DNA of 64,000 nucleotides from Arenimonas metalli CF5-1 (GCF_000747155.1 NZ_AVCK01000055.1:62001-126000), one strand, 5' to 3'. Numbered from the stretch's first letter, positions 9,005-18,718 are shown. Translations and numbers: made by a program. Notes: generated from the sequence alone by a model not told the origin.

Positions 9005-9406
9005 TCAGCGGACAGCCGCCCGCGGGCCGTCCGGTGGCAGGCGGAACACGAAGAACTTGTTGAGCAGGAAGGTCACGCCGATGTAAACCACGCCGGCCAC
9101 CACCTGCGACCATGCCTCGTGCAGCCCGAGGTGCAGGCAGGCCAGCAGTACGGCCAGGTTCGCCAGGTAGGCCACCACGAACGCCGCCACGAAGCGGCCA
9201 AGCTCCGCGCCGGCACCGGCCTTGCTCTTGAAGGTGAACGCCTTGTTGAGCGTGAACGAGATCGCGAGGCCGCCGAGATAACCGGCCACGTTGCTCGGCA
9301 CCGGTCCGATGCCGAGCAGGTACATGCAGCCAAAGATGATCGCGTAGCCGATCGCCGTGTTCAGCACGCCGACGATCACGAAGCGGAACAGTTGCCCGAT
9401 GATCAA
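9005..9406 (-). CDS. GtrA-family lipid-linked sugar flippase (copy 1)
   Basis: A 133-residue protein with four hydrophobic helices and the GtrA layout: FRFVIVGVLNT at the N-terminus, LNKAFTFKS after helix 2, and a closing LLNKFFVFR. GtrA proteins are proposed to flip undecaprenyl-phosphate sugars made by GtrB-type GT2 enzymes. No ATG fits. TTG at 9406 overlaps the upstream methyltransferase stop (TTGA), so translation is probably coupled. The gene is the last of a minus-strand run (xanA, xanB, Nudix, methyltransferase) and converges with the glycan operon that encodes a GtrB-like enzyme at 6788. Confidence 0.85.
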   Translation of the reverse strand: MIIGQLFRFVIVGVLNTAIGYAIIFGCMYLLGIGPVPSNVAGYLGGLAISFTLNKAFTFKSKAGAGAELGRFVAAFVVAYLANLAVLLACLHLGLHEAWSQVVAGVVYIGVTFLLNKFFVFRLPPDGPRAAVR

Positions 9407-10080
9407 GCGCGGCCCGCCTTCACCCAGTACTGGCCACCCAGCGGCAGCCAGGTCAGGTAGTCCTCGAGCGGTGCCATCCAACCGATCTTCGGCGGGATGA
9501 ACAGGCAGTAGCCCCGGCCCTGGACCGCCATGCCCGCACCCTTCATCAGCCCCGCCAGTTCGGCGGGCTTAAGCAGGATGGCATCGGCGTCGTAGGGGCA
9601 GTTGTCGACGATGCGCCGGGTGACGGGGTTGTACGGGTTGTGCTCGAAAACGCAAAGGGTGCCGCCGGCACGCAGGCGCGTCGACAACAGCGCCAGCGCG
9701 CCCGGGCGTTCTGCCGGCGGGATGTGGTGGAAAACGCCGGCGACGAAGATCAGGTCGAAGTCGCCCAGCGCCAGGTTGGCGTGCTCGCCTTCGAAGCGGA
9801 CGCCGGGATTCTCCGTTCGGGCGATCTCGAGGCTGGCCTCGGAAATGTCGGTGCCGATGATCTCGGCGCCCGGAAATGCCGCCTGCAGGTAGGAAACGTT
9901 ACGGCCGATGCCACAGCCGTACTCCAGGATCCGCGACACCGGGTGGCGGGTCGACTTCTTCACCAGCTCGACCTTGTACTTGGCGAAGTACTGCTCGCTG
10001 GAGGAGAAGAAGCTCGTTCCCTCCCGCAGCAGTTGGTTGTAGTTGTCGGTGTACTTGTCGAAGTCCACTTTGTCGGTCAT
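9403..10080 (-). CDS. Class I SAM-dependent methyltransferase
   Basis: A 225-residue Rossmann-fold methyltransferase. Motif I is EYGCGIGRN (residues 53-61), the ribose-binding acidic residue is in GTDIS (D78), and motif IV is FVAGVFHHIPP. There is no signal peptide, although the C-terminus is moderately hydrophobic. ATG at 10080 is preceded by a GGAGCAC-like Shine-Dalgarno, 34 bases after the Nudix gene. Its location between sugar-nucleotide genes and a flippase suggests it methylates a sugar or lipid-linked intermediate, but similar proteins act on many small molecules. The stop overlaps the GtrA start. Confidence 0.8.
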   Translation of the reverse strand: MTDKVDFDKYTDNYNQLLREGTSFFSSSEQYFAKYKVELVKKSTRHPVSRILEYGCGIGRNVSYLQAAFPGAEIIGTDISEASLEIARTENPGVRFEGEHANLALGDFDLIFVAGVFHHIPPAERPGALALLSTRLRAGGTLCVFEHNPYNPVTRRIVDNCPYDADAILLKPAELAGLMKGAGMAVQGRGYCLFIPPKIGWMAPLEDYLTWLPLGGQYWVKAGRA

Positions 10081-10114
10081 GGCTTGGTGCTCCTGCGGGC
10101 CCGGCGGGCTGCGC

Positions 10115-10609
10115 TCAGGGAATGCGGTCGAAGAAAGGGTAGCGCTGCGCGCCGGCCTCGAGGTAGCCGGGTTGGCCGGCGCCCAGCGACCGCAGGCGGC
10201 GGGCAATGGTCGGCGCCAGCAGCGTGTCGCAGGTTTCGTGGTCCGCGAACAGCAGCTCGACGATCTCGCTGCCATCAGGGCGGAGGGCGCGAGCGGTCGC
10301 GTCGTCGAGGGCGTTGCAGTGGAATAGGAAATGCATGGCTTCGCTGAAGCGCTCGCAGGCCGGCACGTAGTCCACGCAGGCCAGGCCGAGGACGGTGGTG
10401 GCCAGGCCGATCTCTTCGTGGAGTTCGCGCACCAGCGCCTCGCCGGGGCTTTCACCTTCCTCGACCACGCCGCCCGGCAGCAGCCATTCGGGCCGATAGG
10501 AGGGTCTGAGGATCAGCAGCCTCCCCTGGGAATCGTGGATCAGCGCGCCGACCGAACAGCGCTTGCGCGCGAACGACCCGGCCAGCGCCGTGACAGCCTG
10601 GCGGGTCAT
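10115..10609 (-). CDS. Nudix hydrolase
   Basis: A 164-residue Nudix protein with an intact box from GGVVEEGESPGEALV through RELHEEIGL, matching G-x5-E-x7-REUxEExGU, and so expected to bind Mg and hydrolyse a nucleoside diphosphate linked to another moiety. Start ATG 10609 gives a 25-base gap after xanB; in-frame starts further upstream would overlap xanB and are less likely. It sits between mannose-nucleotide genes and a methyltransferase, so an NDP-sugar or housecleaning role is possible. The substrate cannot be predicted from the box. Confidence 0.85.
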   Translation of the reverse strand: MTRQAVTALAGSFARKRCSVGALIHDSQGRLLILRPSYRPEWLLPGGVVEEGESPGEALVRELHEEIGLATTVLGLACVDYVPACERFSEAMHFLFHCNALDDATARALRPDGSEIVELLFADHETCDTLLAPTIARRLRSLGAGQPGYLEAGAQRYPFFDRIP

Positions 10610-10634
10610 GGCTCGCGTCCGAGCCGGCAATTCG

Positions 10635-12038
10635 TCACTTGTCGCGCCCGTAGACATCCTCGAACCGCACGATGTCATCCTCGCCCAGGTAGCTGCCGGA
10701 CTGCACCTCGATCAGCTCCAGCGGCAGCTTGCCCGGGTTCTCGAGCCGGTGCACCACGCCCAGCGGGATGTAGGTGCTCTGGTTCTCGGTGAGCAGGATC
10801 ACCTCGTCGCCGCGCGTCACCTTGGCGGTGCCGCTGACCACGATCCAGTGCTCGGCGCGGTGGTGGTGCATCTGCAGGCTCAGCGTGCCGCCCGGCTTCA
10901 CGGTGATGCGCTTGACCTGGAAGCGCTCGCCGTTGTCGATCGAGTCGTAGGCGCCCCAGGGGCGGTAGACCTTGCGGTGCCAGGTGGCGTGCGAGCGGCC
11001 GTCGCGCTTGAGGCTGCCGACGATGTCCTTCACTTCCTGGATGCGGTCGCGGTGGCCGACCAGCAGCGCGTCGTCGGTGTCCACCACCACGATGTCCTCC
11101 AGGCCCACCATCGCGATCAGGCGCTCGCCGTGGGCGTAGGAATTGCGGCAGCCGATCGAGATCACGTCGCCGTGCCAGGCGTTGCCGTCGGCGTCCTGCG
11201 GCGACACTTCCCACAGCGCGGCCCAGGAGCCCACGTCGCTCCAGCCCGAGTCCAGCGGCACCAGCGCGGCGTCGGCAGTCTTCTCCATCACCGCGTAGTC
11301 GATGGAGTCGGAGGGGCAGGCGGCGAAGGCCTCGCCGTCGAGGCGGATGAAGTCCTCGTCGCGCTTGGACTTGACCAGCGTCTCGCGGCAGGCGGCGAGG
11401 ATGTCCGGCTTGAGCCGGCCGAGCTCGGCCAGGTAGCGCGAGGCGCGGAACAGGAACATGCCGCTGTTCCAGTAGTACTGGCCGGACGCCACGTAGGCCT
11501 CGGCGGTGGCGCGGTCGGGCTTCTCGACGAACTTCTCGACGGCGCGGACGCCCTCGCCGGTGGCCTTGATGTAGCCGTAGCCGGTTTCGGGCCCCGTGGG
11601 CTGGATGCCGAAGGTGACCAGCTTGCCGGCGTCGGCCTGCGCGCGCGCCAGCTGCACCGCGGCGTGGAAGGCGGCGACGTCGACGATCACGTGGTCGGAC
11701 GGCAGCACCAGCAGCAGCGCGTCCTCGCCTTCGGCCATCGCCTCGAGCGCGGCCACGGCGATCGCGGGCGCGGTGTTTCGGCCCATCGGCTCGAGGATCA
11801 CGGTGGCGCCTTCGGCACCGGCTTCGCGCAGCTGCTCGGCCACCATGAACCGGTGCTCGGCGTTGGCCACCACCATCGGCGCGTGGCCGGCCAGGCCGGC
11901 GACGCGGCGCCAGGTGGCCTGCAGCATCGTGTCCTCGCCGACCAGGGGCAGGAACTGCTTGGGATAGGCCTCGCGCGACAGCGGCCAGAGCCGGGTGCCG
12001 GAGCCGCCGGAAAGGATGACGGGAAGGATGTCGGTCAT
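10635..12038 (-). CDS. xanB: Mannose-1-phosphate guanylyltransferase / mannose-6-phosphate isomerase
   Basis: A 467-residue bifunctional enzyme, the length expected for XanB/AlgA/ManC type II proteins. It supplies mannose-1-phosphate and GDP-mannose for exopolysaccharide and LPS. The N-terminal nucleotidyltransferase has [12 protein letters not shown] (residues 9-20) and EKFVEKPDR. The C-terminal cupin isomerase domain (from about 340) has [20 protein letters not shown] and a metal-binding [11 protein letters not shown] 12038 lies 20 bases after the xanA stop, so the pair is an operon, in the xanA-xanB order known from Xanthomonas. The Nudix gene follows after 25 bases. Confidence 0.93.
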   Translation of the reverse strand: MTDILPVILSGGSGTRLWPLSREAYPKQFLPLVGEDTMLQATWRRVAGLAGHAPMVVANAEHRFMVAEQLREAGAEGATVILEPMGRNTAPAIAVAALEAMAEGEDALLLVLPSDHVIVDVAAFHAAVQLARAQADAGKLVTFGIQPTGPETGYGYIKATGEGVRAVEKFVEKPDRATAEAYVASGQYYWNSGMFLFRASRYLAELGRLKPDILAACRETLVKSKRDEDFIRLDGEAFAACPSDSIDYAVMEKTADAALVPLDSGWSDVGSWAALWEVSPQDADGNAWHGDVISIGCRNSYAHGERLIAMVGLEDIVVVDTDDALLVGHRDRIQEVKDIVGSLKRDGRSHATWHRKVYRPWGAYDSIDNGERFQVKRITVKPGGTLSLQMHHHRAEHWIVVSGTAKVTRGDEVILLTENQSTYIPLGVVHRLENPGKLPLELIEVQSGSYLGEDDIVRFEDVYGRDK

Positions 12039-12058
12039 GTCTGGGATGTCCTGTGCGG

Positions 12059-13408
12059 TCAGGCGCTGATCAGCGCCGCGATGTCCTGGGTGCGATCGTG
12101 CATCAGGCGGGGGTTGCCGCGCGACTCTACGTTGAGCCGCAGCAGCGGCTCGGTGTTGGAGCTGCGCAGGTTGAAGCGCCAGTCGCCGAAGTCGGCGCTG
12201 AGGCCGTCGGTGCGGTCGTAGGCTGGCGCCAGCGGGTCGAACTTCGCCAGCACCCGCGCGATCGCGGCGCTGGCATCGGCGACCTTGAAGTTGATTTCAC
12301 CGCTGCAGGGGAAGGCTGCCATGCGGTCCTCCACCAGCTCGGCCAGCGATTGCCCGGTGGCCGATACCAGGCCGGCGATCAGCAGCCACGGGATCATGCC
12401 CGAATCGCAGTAGGCGAAATCCTGGAAATAGTGGTGCGCACTCATCTCGCCGCCGTAGATCGCGCCCTCGGCGCGCATGCGTTCCTTGATGAAGGCGTGG
12501 CCGGTCTTGCTCATCACCGGCGTGCCGCCGGCGGCCCGGACCATCTCGACGGTGTTCCAGACCAGGCGCGGGTCGTGGATCACCTTGCCGCCGGGGCGCT
12601 TGGCGAGCGCGGCCTTCGCCAGCAGGCCCACCAGGTAGTAGCCCTCGATGAAGCGGCCGTCGGCGTCGAAGAAGAAGCAGCGGTCGAAGTCGCCGTCCCA
12701 GGCCACGCCGAAATCGGCGCCGCTGGCGCGAACGGCCGCGGCGGTGGCGTCGCGGCACTCGGGCAGCAGCGGGTTGGGGATGCCGTGAGGGAAGGTGCCG
12801 TCGGGCTCGTGGTGCAGGCGCACGAATTCGAAGGGCAGGTGCGGCGCCAGCTGGTCGATCACCAGGCCGGCGCCGCCGTTGCCGGCGTTGACGACGATCT
12901 TCAGCGGCTTGAGCGCGTCGCGATCGACATAGCCCAGCAGGTGCCGGATGTAGTCGGCCTTGCCATGGTCGGCGCGGACGTGGGCGGAAGGCGCGGCCAG
13001 CGCGCCCGTCATCGCCACGGCGGCATCGTGGATCGCGAACAGCCCGGTGTCGCCGCTGATCGGGCGCGACTGCTCCCGGACCAGCTTCATGCCGTTGTAG
13101 TCGATCGGGTTGTGGCTGGCGGTGACCATCACGCCGCCGGCGGCCGCGCGGTGGAAGGTCTGGAAGTAGACCTCCTCGGTGCCGCACAGGCCGATGTCGA
13201 TGATGTCGCGGCCGCGGCTGCGCAGGCCGTCGGACACGGCCTCTTGCAGGCCCGGGCTGCTCAGCCGGATGTCGTGGCCCAGCACCACCGGGCCCGGGCC
13301 CAGGACATCGGCCATGGCCGCGCCGATGCGGCCGGCCAGGTCGGCATCGAGCTGGTCGGGCACGCGCCCGCGGATGTCATAGGCCTTGAAGCAGGGGAGT
13401 CGGGTCAA
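12059..13408 (-). CDS. xanA: Phosphomannomutase / phosphoglucomutase
   Basis: A 449-residue alpha-D-phosphohexomutase, close in length to Xanthomonas XanA and AlgC. It interconverts the 6- and 1-phosphates of mannose and glucose in the cytoplasm. The phosphoserine loop TASHNP is at 96-101 (S98), the Mg loop DGDFDR at 238-243, and the sugar-specificity loop GEMSAHHYF in domain 3. The start is TTG at 13408, giving the N-terminus [14 protein letters not shown] that matches the family; no ATG or GTG is available upstream in frame. A consensus TATAAT on the minus strand (13439-13444) lies 30 bases ahead. First gene of the xanA-xanB transcript. Confidence 0.93.
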   Translation of the reverse strand: MTRLPCFKAYDIRGRVPDQLDADLAGRIGAAMADVLGPGPVVLGHDIRLSSPGLQEAVSDGLRSRGRDIIDIGLCGTEEVYFQTFHRAAAGGVMVTASHNPIDYNGMKLVREQSRPISGDTGLFAIHDAAVAMTGALAAPSAHVRADHGKADYIRHLLGYVDRDALKPLKIVVNAGNGGAGLVIDQLAPHLPFEFVRLHHEPDGTFPHGIPNPLLPECRDATAAAVRASGADFGVAWDGDFDRCFFFDADGRFIEGYYLVGLLAKAALAKRPGGKVIHDPRLVWNTVEMVRAAGGTPVMSKTGHAFIKERMRAEGAIYGGEMSAHHYFQDFAYCDSGMIPWLLIAGLVSATGQSLAELVEDRMAAFPCSGEINFKVADASAAIARVLAKFDPLAPAYDRTDGLSADFGDWRFNLRSSNTEPLLRLNVESRGNPRLMHDRTQDIAALISA

Positions 13409-13564
13409 CAGGGGCTGCCGGGGGTCACGGGGAGTTCGATTATAACGGGCGGCGTCGCGGCCTTGCGTGACTGATGCCTAAGCCAGCCCGTGGGCGGCAC
13501 GGGGGCGTCGCCCGTGCGGATCGATACAATCCACCCCTTGCCCGCTGCCCGGAGTGCCGTCCCG
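13409..13564. promoter_or_regulatory. Divergent promoter region xanA / mutarotase
   Basis: Between xanA (minus) and the mutarotase gene (plus). On the minus strand there is a perfect -10 hexamer TATAAT at 13439-13444, but no good -35 at 16-18 bases. On the plus strand TACAAT at 13525-13530 lies 35 bases before the mutarotase ATG, again with a poor -35. No operator-like dyad stands out. Confidence 0.5.
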
Positions 13565-14374
13565 ATGCGTCATTTGCGCCTGGAATCGCCCGAGGGCGCC
13601 TGCGTGGACGTCAGCGCCCAGGGCGCCCAGGTCCTGTCCTGGCGGGATGCGTCCGGGCGTGAGCGATTTTTTCTCAGTCCCAATGCGGTGTTCGCGCCCG
13701 GCCAGGCGATCCGGGGCGGCGCGCCGGTGGTGTTCCCGCAGTTCTCGGGTCGCGGGGCCCTGCCAAAGCACGGTTTTGCCCGTGGCCTGCCCTGGACCGC
13801 CGGTCCCGTCGAAGCCTTGCCCGACGGACTGAGCCGCCTGTCGCTTTCGCTGAACGCCTCCGCCGAAACTCGCGTGCTCTGGGCCCATGAGTTCGAGGCC
13901 GTCATGGAGATCACGCTCGGCGCGCGCGAGCTGGAGATGCGCCTTCGGGTTCGCAACACCGGGCCGGCACCGTTTGCGTTCACTGCGGCGCTGCACAGCT
14001 ACTTCGCCGCGGACCTGTCGGACGCGCGCCTGCGGGGGCTGGCCGGACGGCCCTACGAAGACGCGGCCGACGGCGGACGCTGGCGCCTGCAGGAAGGCGA
14101 CGAGGTGGCCTTCGGCGCGGAGCTCGACCGCGTCTATCCGGAAGTCGCCGACGAACTGACCCTGGTGGCCGGGGGGCAAGGCCTGCGGATCGCCGCCGAT
14201 GGGTTCCGCGATGTCGTCGTCTGGAACCCCGGCCCGGTACTGGCCGCCGCGCTGCCCGACCTGGGCGCCGGCCAGCACCTGCACTTCGTCTGCGTGGAAG
14301 CAGCCAACGTGCTGCACCCGGTGGTGCTGGCGCCCGGGCAGGCGTGGTCCGGGGCGCAGCGTCTGTTCGCCTGA
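13565..14374 (+). CDS. D-hexose-6-phosphate mutarotase
   Basis: A 269-residue aldose-1-epimerase superfamily protein of the YeaD/glucose-6-phosphate 1-epimerase group, which interconverts anomers of hexose-6-phosphates. Recognisable stretches are VFPQFSG, PKHGFARGLPW (first His), the ALHSYF strand (second conserved His) and VVWNPGP near the active-site base. Start ATG 13565 (MRHLRLESPEG) matches the family N-terminus; an earlier in-frame start would include the likely -10 region. It ends only 6 bases from the convergent GT-C gene. Its neighbours fit a role in feeding hexose phosphates to XanA/XanB. Confidence 0.8.
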   Translation: MRHLRLESPEGACVDVSAQGAQVLSWRDASGRERFFLSPNAVFAPGQAIRGGAPVVFPQFSGRGALPKHGFARGLPWTAGPVEALPDGLSRLSLSLNASAETRVLWAHEFEAVMEITLGARELEMRLRVRNTGPAPFAFTAALHSYFAADLSDARLRGLAGRPYEDAADGGRWRLQEGDEVAFGAELDRVYPEVADELTLVAGGQGLRIAADGFRDVVVWNPGPVLAAALPDLGAGQHLHFVCVEAANVLHPVVLAPGQAWSGAQRLFA

Positions 14375-14380
14375 CGGGCG

Positions 14381-16774
14381 TCAGGGGACCGGCGCGATCC
14401 ACGCGTCGTCGCGGGCACAGCCTTCGCGACCGCACAGGCGGTCCAGGACGCGTGCATGCAGCGCCGCGTCGGCGAGCAGGTCATGGCGCCACGCCACCCG
14501 CGCCTGCGCATCGGATACGACACGGCCATCGGCCGCACGGCTTGAAACCGCCAGGCCACGCGCGCCTGCCGCGCCCGGCAGCGCGAAACGGATCCGGCTT
14601 AGGCCCTTGCCGTTCTGCCCGCAGGTAACGCGATGCGCGAACGCGTTCGCGTCGGCGCGGGCAAGCGACAGCGTCCATTCGACGATGATCGTCGTGCCCG
14701 GCCGCGGGCATGCAAAGGCCAGCTCCGCTTCGCCCAGGAAATCGGCGTCGCCGACGGGCGCCGCGCGGTGGCCGCCCGCCGCCGGCAGCATCGGGATCCA
14801 CTCGGGCGACAGGCGATAGAGCCGCGCGGGCCCCGCCTCGGCCAGCACGGATGCGTTTCGCTGCTGCAGATAGGCCGTAAGCGCCGGATCGGCGCCGGCG
14901 TCGCGCGCGATCAGCAGGTTGGCGCCGCTTGCCTCGAGCAGGCGGCTCCAGTCGGCACCTTCGCCCGCGTCCAGCAGGCCCGACAGCCGCGGGTTGTACC
15001 AGTTGTGCCCGAAAGCGCGGCCCGGGAGTTCGGCGGGGTAGGTGTGCTCGCGGTCGGCGTAAAGCACGCGGTCCCCCGGCAGCGCGAGTTCGCGCACTTG
15101 GCGCGCCAGCAGGCGTTCGGGCACGAAGCGCAGCAGCACTTCGTCGGCGCCCTTGCCGACATGGAAACGAACGGCGCCCCAGAGGTGCATCCAGTTCGCG
15201 GTGGGCGCCAGCAGCAGCTGCACCGCCACCAGCGCGGCCAGCATGGCCTCCTTCCAGCGCGACGGTGCGGGCACCAGCGCCGCGACCAGGGCCGGGATCA
15301 CCAGCGCCAGCGACGGGTGCGCGTAGCGCAGGTACTGCACCTGCGAGAACACCAGCAGCCCGCCGGCAAGCCCCACCAGCAGCAGCGGGCGCAGGCGGCG
15401 ATCGGCCACGCCGACGAGGCCGCCGAGCAGGGCCAGCGTGACCAGCCCCGCGGCGCCCGGCACGGACTCGTAGTAGCGCGGCGTGTCGACGACCAGCCGC
15501 CAGGGCAGCCACGCATCGAGGCCGGTCTGCCAGAGCGGGTCGACGAAGGCCTCGCGCGCGAACCACGGCGATGCGAACACGTGGTTGAACAGCGGCAGCA
15601 CCGGGTTGCCGGTCAGGCCCCACGCGTAGGCATAGCTCGAGCCCGCCGTGAACAGGAACAGGCCCGCCGGCAACGGCAGCGCGCGCAGCGGCGGCAGCCC
15701 GCGCCAGCGCACCAGCAGCCACGCGAGGATCGGCAGCAGCAGCAAGGCGTGGCTGGCCTTGGCGCCCATCATCAGGCCGGCCAGCACCGCGCACAGGCGC
15801 AGCGTCGCCGGATCGTCGCAGCGGCCGCCGCGCTGCACCACCAGCGCCAGCGCCGCCAGCATCGCCGGGCTCGCAGCCTCGACCTGCAGGCCGCCGGTCA
15901 TCGCCACCGACACCGGCAGGCTGGCGTAGAGCATCGCCGACAGCCACGCCAGCCGCGGCGAGAGCTGCAGGCCCCGCGCCAGTTCGCGCACCAGCCAGGT
16001 CGCGGCCGCGAGCCAGAACACGTTCAAGGGGCCGGTGGTTTCGCTGCCGGCCAGTACCGACACCACGCCGTGCAGCACGTCGGTGGACCACGGCGCCAGC
16101 GTCCAGACCTGGGTGCCGACCTCGAAGCGGGAATGACCAAAGTCGAGCAGGCTCCAGATCAGCCCAAGGTGGTAGCCGAGGTCGTCGGACATGCGGATCG
16201 GCAGCCAGGCCGGCAGGCTGGCAATGCAGAGCAAGCCCGCGGCGGCGATGCTCGCCCTCGGCGCCGCGCGCCGCGCCTCGGCCAGCGCGTGGCCGGCGTC
16301 GCGCAGCTGTACCCACACCGCGTGCCGGCGCCACGCGACCAGCGCCGCGAGCGCGAGAAACCAGACGGCGGCGAAATGAACCGGGAACGGCAGCAGCCAA
16401 CCCGCCACGGCCGCGACCACGCCCAGGCCCGCAATGACGCGCGCCCACGGCGAAGCCAGCGCAGGCAGCCGCAGCAGGTCCCCCACCGCAAGGCCGGCGG
16501 CCAGCAGCAGTGACGTGGCCAGCAGGCCGGGCAGTCCGGCATACGCGATCGCCGGCCCGCCCAGCCCGACCGCCAGCAGCGACAGCGCGCGTGGCCACCG
16601 CAGCAGGCGCGCCGGCACTTCGGCCAACAGGGCGATGGCGGCCAGCACCACCAGCATGTCGATCGCGTTGCGTTCGATGCGGTCCCAGGGGATGGCGGCG
16701 ACGAGCAGCGCCGCGACCGTGGCCGCCAGGCCGCCGGCCAGCAGCAGGCTGCGTGCGAGGGGAAACGACGCCAT
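14381..16774 (-). CDS. Large multi-span membrane protein, probable GT-C glycosyltransferase
   Basis: A 797-residue polytopic membrane protein. About 14-15 hydrophobic segments fill residues 5-530. A soluble C-terminal domain of about 260 residues, probably periplasmic, includes the stretch ADREHTYPAELPGRAFGHNW. A DD-containing loop, IRMSDDLGYHLGLIW, after the fifth or sixth helix resembles the acidic motif GT-C enzymes use to bind a lipid-linked donor. It starts 4 bases downstream of the GT2 stop, so the two are one transcript, and a GtrA gene lies 2.6 kb away. The likely role is transfer of a polyprenyl-linked sugar outside the membrane. I cannot assign a specific family, and an O-antigen-type membrane protein is an alternative. 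Confidence 0.6.
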   Translation of the reverse strand: MASFPLARSLLLAGGLAATVAALLVAAIPWDRIERNAIDMLVVLAAIALLAEVPARLLRWPRALSLLAVGLGGPAIAYAGLPGLLATSLLLAAGLAVGDLLRLPALASPWARVIAGLGVVAAVAGWLLPFPVHFAAVWFLALAALVAWRRHAVWVQLRDAGHALAEARRAAPRASIAAAGLLCIASLPAWLPIRMSDDLGYHLGLIWSLLDFGHSRFEVGTQVWTLAPWSTDVLHGVVSVLAGSETTGPLNVFWLAAATWLVRELARGLQLSPRLAWLSAMLYASLPVSVAMTGGLQVEAASPAMLAALALVVQRGGRCDDPATLRLCAVLAGLMMGAKASHALLLLPILAWLLVRWRGLPPLRALPLPAGLFLFTAGSSYAYAWGLTGNPVLPLFNHVFASPWFAREAFVDPLWQTGLDAWLPWRLVVDTPRYYESVPGAAGLVTLALLGGLVGVADRRLRPLLLVGLAGGLLVFSQVQYLRYAHPSLALVIPALVAALVPAPSRWKEAMLAALVAVQLLLAPTANWMHLWGAVRFHVGKGADEVLLRFVPERLLARQVRELALPGDRVLYADREHTYPAELPGRAFGHNWYNPRLSGLLDAGEGADWSRLLEASGANLLIARDAGADPALTAYLQQRNASVLAEAGPARLYRLSPEWIPMLPAAGGHRAAPVGDADFLGEAELAFACPRPGTTIIVEWTLSLARADANAFAHRVTCGQNGKGLSRIRFALPGAAGARGLAVSSRAADGRVVSDAQARVAWRHDLLADAALHARVLDRLCGREGCARDDAWIAPVP

Positions 16775-16778
16775 GGGC

Positions 16779-17831
16779 TCAGCCGCGCCGGGTCGCGGCC
16801 CGGTGCGCCAGGACCTTGTGTAGCGGACGACGCGGCATCGCGGCTATGTCGTGCCCGAGGAATGCCAGCAGCAACTGCAGTCCGCTGACCACCGCCACGG
16901 TGGCGATCATGATCGTGCCCACCGGCGTCGCAACGCCGGCCTGTGCCGAATGCCACCAGTGCCAGCCGCCGAAGCCGGCGCCGAAGGCCAGCAGCGAGAT
17001 ACCGAGCACGAGTTCGATCGACGCCAGCGTCAGGTCGCGCAGGAAATAGTTGTAGATGATGCGCTTGAGCAGGTTTCGTGCATGGCCAAGCGAGAACTCG
17101 CCCACGGCCCGCGGCAAGCTCAGGTGGCTGGTCTCGTCGCCGTAGCGCGCGTCCATCGGTACGTCGATCACCACCGCGCGCTCGATGTTGAGGCGGAACA
17201 GCAGGTCGGATTCGAAGAAATAGCGCTTCGCCACCAGCTCGAACGGCAGCCGCGCGGCGACGTCGGCATGCAGCGCGGTATAGCCGTTGGTCGGGTCGTA
17301 AACGTCCCAGTAGCCGGTGCTGGCCTTGGCCATGAAGCCCAGCCCGAGATTGCCGAGGCGACGGAGAAGGGGCATGTCGCCGATCCGGCGCAGGTCCCAG
17401 AAGCGGTTGCCCTTGGTGTAGTCGGCCTCGCCGGAAAGGATCGGGGCGACCAGCACACCGAGCATGCCGGGATCCATCTGCCCGTCGCCGTCGAGCTTGA
17501 CGATCACGCGGGCGCCGTCCTGCACCGCGCGCGCATAACCAGTCATCACCGCGCCGCCCACCCCCTGGTTCACCGGGTGGCACAGCAACTGGACGCGCGG
17601 GTCCGTCGCGCCCGCGGCGATGTGGTCGCCGCTGCCGTCCGGGCAGGCGTCGTCGACGCAGTAGATTCGGTCGACTTCGGGGCCGATGCGCGCCAGCAGC
17701 GGCAGGATGTGCCGGACCACCCGGTAGCACGGCATCACCACGGCGATGCCGGAGCGCCAGGCCGGAAGCGCAGCGTCGGCTTCGGGAGGGCGGGTTTCCA
17801 CGGCGGCAGGGGTGGTCGGGGCGGGGGTCAT
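16779..17831 (-). CDS. GT2 with C-terminal membrane helices (DPM1/GtrB-like)
   Basis: A 350-residue family 2 glycosyltransferase. The nucleotide-sugar site reads VVMPCYRVVRH and VDDACPDGSGDH, with metal-binding LDGDGQMDP (D114, D116). Two membrane helices lie near residues 278-300 and 318-342. ATG 17831 gives a hydrophilic 26-residue N-terminal tail. It probably charges a polyprenyl phosphate with one sugar for the GT-C protein encoded 4 bases downstream. It diverges from scoA. A dolichyl-phosphate-mannose-type activity is the closest general description; the sugar is unknown. Confidence 0.8.
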   Translation of the reverse strand: MTPAPTTPAAVETRPPEADAALPAWRSGIAVVMPCYRVVRHILPLLARIGPEVDRIYCVDDACPDGSGDHIAAGATDPRVQLLCHPVNQGVGGAVMTGYARAVQDGARVIVKLDGDGQMDPGMLGVLVAPILSGEADYTKGNRFWDLRRIGDMPLLRRLGNLGLGFMAKASTGYWDVYDPTNGYTALHADVAARLPFELVAKRYFFESDLLFRLNIERAVVIDVPMDARYGDETSHLSLPRAVGEFSLGHARNLLKRIIYNYFLRDLTLASIELVLGISLLAFGAGFGGWHWWHSAQAGVATPVGTIMIATVAVVSGLQLLLAFLGHDIAAMPRRPLHKVLAHRAATRRG

Positions 17832-17941
17832 CCGTCGCGGGTCGAAGTCCGGGAATGTCTGTGCGGGAGGATAACGCAAGGCCGCACGGGCGCCCCGGCG
17901 CGCCGGCCGAAAGTACGATCCCCGGCTGGGGGCGCAGCCGC

Positions 17942-17947
17942 TAGAAT
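17942..17947 (+). promoter_or_regulatory. -10-like hexamer before scoA
   Basis: TAGAAT lies 21-27 bases ahead of the scoA start. TAGAAT also occurs before etfB and the DUF1631 gene in this window. No convincing -35 is visible at 16-18 bases. Weak evidence. Confidence 0.35.
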
Positions 17948-17968
17948 GGCGGCTTCCAGACGCTGAGG

Positions 17969-18718
17969 ATGCCCATGACGTCGCCAAGCCCCCAGGCCGC
18001 CGGTGCCCGCCGGTCCGGCAAGCTCTATCCCGATGCCGCCGCCGCACTCGCCGGCCTCGTCGCCAACGGCCAGACCCTCGCGGTCGGCGGTTTCGGCCTC
18101 TGCGGCATTCCCGAGGCGCTGATCGCCGCGCTGCGCGACTCCGGCGTCAGCGGGCTCACCGCGATCTCGAACAACGCCGGCGTCGACGGCTTTGGCCTGG
18201 GCCAGCTGCTGGCCACGCGCCAGATCAGCCGGATGATTTCGTCCTACGTCGGCGAGAACAAGGAGTTCGAACGGCAGTACCTTGCCGGTGAACTGCAGCT
18301 GGAATTCAACCCGCAGGGCACGCTGGCCGAACGCCTGCGCGCCGGCGGCGCCGGCATCGCGGCGTTCTTCACCCGCACCGGCTACGGCACCATCGTCGCC
18401 GAAGGCAAGGAAACGCGGCAGTTCGACGACGGGCACTGGTACGTGCTCGAGACCGCGCTCAAGGCCGACGTGTCGCTGGTGAAGGCGTGGAAGGCCGACA
18501 CTGCCGGCAACCTGGTGTTCCGCAAGACCGCGCGCAACTTCAACCCGGCCTGCGCGATGGCCGGCAAGGTCTGCGTGGCGGAAGTGGAGGAGCTGGTGGA
18601 CGTCGGCAGCCTCGATCCCGACCAGGTGCACCTGCCGGGCATCTACGTCGACCGCATCGTGGTCAACCCCACCCCCGAGAAGCGCATCGAGCAGCGCACC
18701 GTGCGAGGAGCGAAGTAA
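17969..18718 (+). CDS. scoA: 3-oxoacid CoA-transferase subunit A
   Basis: A 249-residue family I CoA-transferase alpha subunit. It moves CoA from succinyl-CoA to acetoacetate (or another 3-oxoacid) with the beta subunit encoded next. The CoA-binding glycine-rich segment [14 protein letters not shown] is at about 39-52, followed by [15 protein letters not shown] and [17 protein letters not shown], typical of SCOT alpha chains. Two ATGs are possible (17969 and 17975); GAGG spaced seven bases before the second makes 17975 a good alternative. The stop codon TAA overlaps the scoB ATG (TAATG). Together they point to ketone-body or short-chain acid use. Confidence 0.9.
   Translation: MPMTSPSPQAAGARRSGKLYPDAAAALAGLVANGQTLAVGGFGLCGIPEALIAALRDSGVSGLTAISNNAGVDGFGLGQLLATRQISRMISSYVGENKEFERQYLAGELQLEFNPQGTLAERLRAGGAGIAAFFTRTGYGTIVAEGKETRQFDDGHWYVLETALKADVSLVKAWKADTAGNLVFRKTARNFNPACAMAGKVCVAEVEELVDVGSLDPDQVHLPGIYVDRIVVNPTPEKRIEQRTVRGAK

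Noticed and set aside
10563-12221. Long plus-strand open frame across xanB
   Set aside because: Antisense to a certain gene, low-complexity His/Arg/Ala-rich sequence, no ribosome binding site.
14633-16513. Long plus-strand open frame across the GT-C gene
   Set aside because: Arg/Gln-rich mirror of a membrane protein; not a plausible product.
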